From: Candidatus Bipolaricaulota bacterium
GTDB lineage: Bacteria; Bipolaricaulota; Bipolaricaulia; UBA7950; UBA9294
DNA: 5,687 nucleotides
Reading direction: 5' to 3'
NCBI GenBank assembly: GCA_018399865.1
Contig: JAGYNL010000083.1
Coordinates: forward strand, 1 to 5,687
Part shown: positions 1 through 5,687 of the stretch, piece after piece
Numbering within the stretch: position 1 is the stretch's first letter
How the letters are laid out: each line of letters opens with the position of its first letter
The notes under the pieces: generated by a model
What the model was told of the DNA's origin: nothing
Database searches by the model: none
Seen by the model: the letters and a program-made list of their open reading frames with translations, nothing else
Made by a program: the position numbers and the translations under genes

Positions 1-29
1 TTTGAGCAGAAGGATAATTGAACCTTCGC

Positions 30-3740
<3,711 letters not shown>

Positions 3741-3744
<4 letters not shown>

Positions 3745-4067
3745 AATCCGGGCATTCCTGGGAGATTCATTCCTTGTGTCAATGGTCCAAGCATTTCTTG
3801 CGCCTTCTGCTGGGCGCTGTTTTGAGCTTCCTGAACGGCAGCAACTATAAGATCGACGAGCATCTCCACATCTTCGGGATCGACTACTTCCTTCTCAATT
3901 GATAGGTTCAGGAGCTCTCCTTTACCATTGACCGTTGCGGTTACCATCCCTCCGCCAGAACTCGCATCTACCTTCATTTCGGCTATTTCAGCTTGCTTCT
4001 TCTCCAAATCCTCTTGTAGCTTCTTTGCCTGCCGCATGAGGTTTCCCATGTTGGCCATGCCTTTCAT
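3741..4067 (-). CDS. ybaB: YbaB/EbfC family nucleoid-associated DNA-binding protein
   Basis: Small protein of 108 residues, typical for the YbaB/EbfC family, whose members form dimers, bind DNA and coat the nucleoid. It begins MKGMANMGNLMRQAKKLQ, the usual opening of the family. A charged helical segment follows (about 7-30), then the glycine-rich stretch SSGGGMVTATVNGKGELLNLSI (about 35-56), the family's beta-strand core. A helix with DPEDVEMLVDLIVAAVQEA and a Met/Pro/Gly-rich tail complete it. The frame stays open upstream to an ATG at 4106, but the start chosen is ATG 4067-4065. It has a strong GGAGGAGGG site just upstream, gives the family length and shares its A with the dnaX TAA stop (TAATG). 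The 13 extra upstream residues are dnaX codons read out of frame. Its place between dnaX and recR is a widely conserved arrangement. The cellular role is less well defined than that of its neighbours. Confidence 0.93.
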
Positions 4068-5641
4068 TATCCCTCCTCCACGATCGTTCCATCGAATAGC
4101 TCGCAAACTAGGTCTACCTTCTTTCTAAGTTCCTCGCTTGGTGTCTCTTTTCTTTCTACTCCGTTGTCTAACTTTATCTCTACGTAGCAATTCTCTCCTA
4201 AGTATTGCCGTACCATCCCCGCAAGATACTGCAAGTTGGCAGGTTTCTCCAAGCTCTCTTTGTGAAAGGTATGGTCAGGGTGAAAGGAAATGGCTAGTTT
4301 CTCTCCGGACAAGCTTGGTGTACCTTCGGAAAGGAAGGCTGCCATTGCTATACGCTCCTTCTCAACTGCTTTCAGCAAGTTACTCCACTTTTCTACTAAC
4401 TCTTCATCAATTGCAGGTTTGGTTCTTTCAGGGGTTGTCGATGTCTCTTCTTCCCCTTTGTTTGCTGGCAGCGGGCCAGATGAAGCTTCTCTTTTTGTTT
4501 CTACAATGCCAATCGGTTCTTTTTCTACTTTTCCTTCATGTACTTCTGCCTCTGTAGTGACCGGCGCATGGTCTAGTAATGATTCTTTGTTGACTATTAT
4601 GAGGCCATCATTCTTCATTTGCTCGATTAGCGACAGTAAACCTACTTCAAGCAATATTTGACGATCTAGGGAACGTAATATGTCTTGTTTGATGTCTAAG
4701 AGGCCACGGCAGATGTATATGTCGCGAGTAGTATCATCGCTTTTGGACACCATCCGATCGCGCACTATGTTTATCAGGTCATCTAGGAATGTTTCCAGGT
4801 CTTTTCCTTGATCTACTAGGGAATCGATTGTCTCAAGCACTGATGTCCTGTTTCCAGTCTCCAGAAATTGGAGGAATTCCCTGTGTACCTCATTTCCCAC
4901 TAAGCCGAGCATATCAAGAAGAAGTTCCTCGCTAATCTGATCCGAAGCAAAGCTCCCTGCTTGCTCCAGCATGACAATGGCGTCGCGCATTCCCCCATTT
5001 GCCCTCTTTGCGATGAGAGTAACAGCCCTATTGGTTATGTTGATTCCCTCAGTGTTAGCGATTTGCCTAAGACCGGTCTCTATCTTTTCAATGGGGATCT
5101 TTCGGAAGTGGAATGCTTGACAGCGGGAAACAATGGTGCGAGGAACCTTGTGAACCTCCGTAGTGGCGAAAATGAAGACCACGTGGGGAGGAGGTTCTTC
5201 AAGAGTTTTCAACAGGGCGTTGAAGGCTTCATTAGTGAGCATGTGGACTTCGTCTATTATGTAGACCTTGGTCTTGAGGTCTGTAGGGGCGAAAGCGACC
5301 TCGTCGCGCAAGCGTCGTATGTGGTCGATCCCGCGATTAGATGCCCCGTCGATCTCCATGATATCCAATGAACGATTGTTGAGAATGGTCTGGCAGTTGC
5401 TGCAGATGTTGCAGGGCTCGCCGTCTTCTTGGGAGGTGCAGTTCACTGCCCGAGCTAGGATCCGTGCTACCGATGTTTTACCAATTCCCCTTTCGCCCGA
5501 GAAAAGGTACGCATGCGCTACATTATTTGTCATCACAGCATTCTTCAGCGTTTGCGTGATTTCCTCCTGGCCAATAACCTCGCTGAAGCGCTTCGGGCGG
5601 TATTGTCTATAAAGAGAGATGTAGTAGGGTTCTTTGCTCAC
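4067..5641 (-). CDS. dnaX: DNA polymerase III subunit gamma/tau (clamp loader ATPase DnaX)
   Basis: AAA+ clamp-loader subunit that, with the delta and delta' subunits, opens and loads the beta sliding clamp at the replication fork. Numbering from the chosen start (524 residues): ISLYRQYRPKRFSEVIGQ near the N-terminus; Walker A GERGIGKT (49-56, Lys55); a zinc module of Cys68, Cys77, Cys80 and Cys83 with DnaX spacing; Walker B VYIIDEVH (Asp130, Glu131); sensor 1 with ATTEVHKVP, then SRC (172-174); sensor 2 GGMRDA (Arg219); the oligomerisation domain (about 250-350); a Pro/Glu/Thr/Lys-rich linker (about 354-411); and a C-terminal domain ending VEEG. The zinc module and SRC motif separate it from HolB or RuvB. 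Start: GTG at 5641 has GGTGATC six bases upstream. GTG at 5653 adds four residues (528) but sits six bases after the tRNA CCA. The stop TAA overlaps the ybaB ATG. The C-terminal tail is less conserved and cannot be assigned in detail. Confidence 0.96.
   Translation of the reverse strand: MSKEPYYISLYRQYRPKRFSEVIGQEEITQTLKNAVMTNNVAHAYLFSGERGIGKTSVARILARAVNCTSQEDGEPCNICSNCQTILNNRSLDIMEIDGASNRGIDHIRRLRDEVAFAPTDLKTKVYIIDEVHMLTNEAFNALLKTLEEPPPHVVFIFATTEVHKVPRTIVSRCQAFHFRKIPIEKIETGLRQIANTEGINITNRAVTLIAKRANGGMRDAIVMLEQAGSFASDQISEELLLDMLGLVGNEVHREFLQFLETGNRTSVLETIDSLVDQGKDLETFLDDLINIVRDRMVSKSDDTTRDIYICRGLLDIKQDILRSLDRQILLEVGLLSLIEQMKNDGLIIVNKESLLDHAPVTTEAEVHEGKVEKEPIGIVETKREASSGPLPANKGEEETSTTPERTKPAIDEELVEKWSNLLKAVEKERIAMAAFLSEGTPSLSGEKLAISFHPDHTFHKESLEKPANLQYLAGMVRQYLGENCYVEIKLDNGVERKETPSEELRKKVDLVCELFDGTIVEEG
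4072..4079 (-). promoter_or_regulatory. Ribosome binding site for ybaB (decides the start)
   Basis: On the minus strand GGAGGAGGGATAATG sets a purine-rich GGAGG-type site four to ten bases before the ATG at 4067. It is formed by the last dnaX codons (Glu-Glu-Gly-stop), so ribosomes ending dnaX are placed directly on the ybaB start. It rules against the longer frame starting at 4106. Confidence 0.75.
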
Positions 5642-5647
5642 GTATTG

Positions 5648-5654
5648 GATCACC
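5648..5654 (-). promoter_or_regulatory. Candidate ribosome binding site for dnaX
   Basis: On the minus strand GGTGATC (5654-5648) matches the 3' half of the extended Shine-Dalgarno consensus AGGAGGTGATC and lies six bases before the GTG at 5641. The competing GTG at 5653 has only AGGA (5660-5657) three bases upstream, which is too close for good use, and the first A of that site is the A of the tRNA CCA. I therefore prefer 5641, with moderate confidence. Confidence 0.45.
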
Positions 5655-5659
5655 GTTCC

Positions 5660-5687
5660 TGGTCGGGGAGACTGGATTTGAACCAGC
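5660..5687 (-). tRNA. 3' end of a tRNA gene, probably tRNA-Pro (partial, cut by window edge)
   Basis: Read on the minus strand, the right edge gives a T arm GCTGG-TTCAAAT-CCAGT (5687-5671; five-pair stem with one G-U, seven-base TTCAAAT loop). Then comes the acceptor 3' strand CTCCCCG (5670-5664), discriminator A73 (5663) and an encoded CCA (5662-5660). The layout fits tRNA numbering from 49 to 76 exactly. G72 predicts C1 at the unseen 5' end. C1-G72 with A73 is the usual pattern of bacterial tRNA-Pro, and the overall end resembles common tRNA-Pro 3' halves. The anticodon lies outside the window, so the isotype is inferred. It probably shares a transcript with dnaX, which starts 6 or 18 bases after the CCA. 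Confidence 0.82.

Noticed and set aside
9..27. Inverted repeat GAAGG/CCTTC just after the rlmN stop, as a possible operon terminator.
   Set aside because: The stem is only five pairs with a nine-base loop and no U-run follows on the minus strand before the window ends.
4068..4106. Longer ybaB frame starting at ATG 4106 (121 residues).
   Set aside because: The 13 added residues are dnaX codons read in another frame. The ATG at 4067 has a strong ribosome binding site and gives the normal family start and length.
4484..4526. A-rich stretches in the dnaX linker (AAAAAGA at 4496-4490 and GAAAAAG at 4525-4519 on the minus strand) as a programmed -1 frameshift site making a short gamma form.
   Set aside because: Neither is a proper A-AAA-AAG type heptamer in the zero frame: each has only five A's and the second codon would mispair after slippage. 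I cannot support two products from this sequence.
4138..5612. Several plus-strand open frames of 110-140 codons opposite dnaX (for example 4138-4557, 4961-5371, 5268-5612).
   Set aside because: They lie wholly antisense to a well-supported conserved gene, overlap each other in different frames, and their translations show no recognisable domain.
5660..5687. tRNA 3' end as an attachment site for an integrated element.
   Set aside because: No integrase gene and no second copy of the tRNA end are present in the window, and the adjoining DNA is a conserved housekeeping operon.

Overview
This window carries a compact bacterial housekeeping operon for DNA replication, recombination and repair. It lies entirely on the minus strand and reads from the right edge to the left. 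In transcription order it holds the 3' end of a tRNA gene (probably tRNA-Pro, cut by the window edge), dnaX (clamp-loader tau/gamma subunit), a ybaB/ebfC nucleoid-associated protein gene, recR, ligA (NAD+-dependent DNA ligase) and rlmN (23S rRNA/tRNA adenine-C2 methyltransferase). All five protein genes look complete and intact.

Layout: tRNA 3' end at 5660-5687; dnaX at 4067-5641 (the frame is open to another GTG at 5653); ybaB at 3741-4067, sharing one base with the dnaX stop (TAATG); recR at 3154-3744, overlapping ybaB by four bases (ATGA); a 38-nt gap; ligA at 1091-3115; rlmN at 30-1094, overlapping ligA by four bases (TTGA) and starting at TTG. Only 29 nt remain beyond the rlmN stop. I see no convincing promoter or terminator between the genes, so one polycistronic message with translational coupling is the simplest reading. 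The promoter probably lies upstream of the tRNA, outside the window.

Organism: a bacterium of middling GC content that encodes CCA in its tRNA and uses GTG and TTG starts freely. The dnaX-ybaB-recR trio is widely conserved in bacteria. The ligA and rlmN extension and the protein style recall Chloroflexota (Dehalococcoidia-like) or Firmicutes-like lineages. That is an impression from memory only and has low confidence.

How the genes work together: DnaX drives clamp loading in the replisome, RecR supports RecF/RecO-type recombinational gap repair, LigA seals Okazaki and repair nicks, and YbaB binds DNA. RlmN is the outlier, acting on ribosomal RNA and tRNA. I found no sign of a novel system, mobile element, CRISPR array or defence locus. 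The points worth a second look are small: the very tight tRNA/dnaX junction, unusual residues in the RecR Toprim motifs, and a possible hairpin in the recR-ligA gap.
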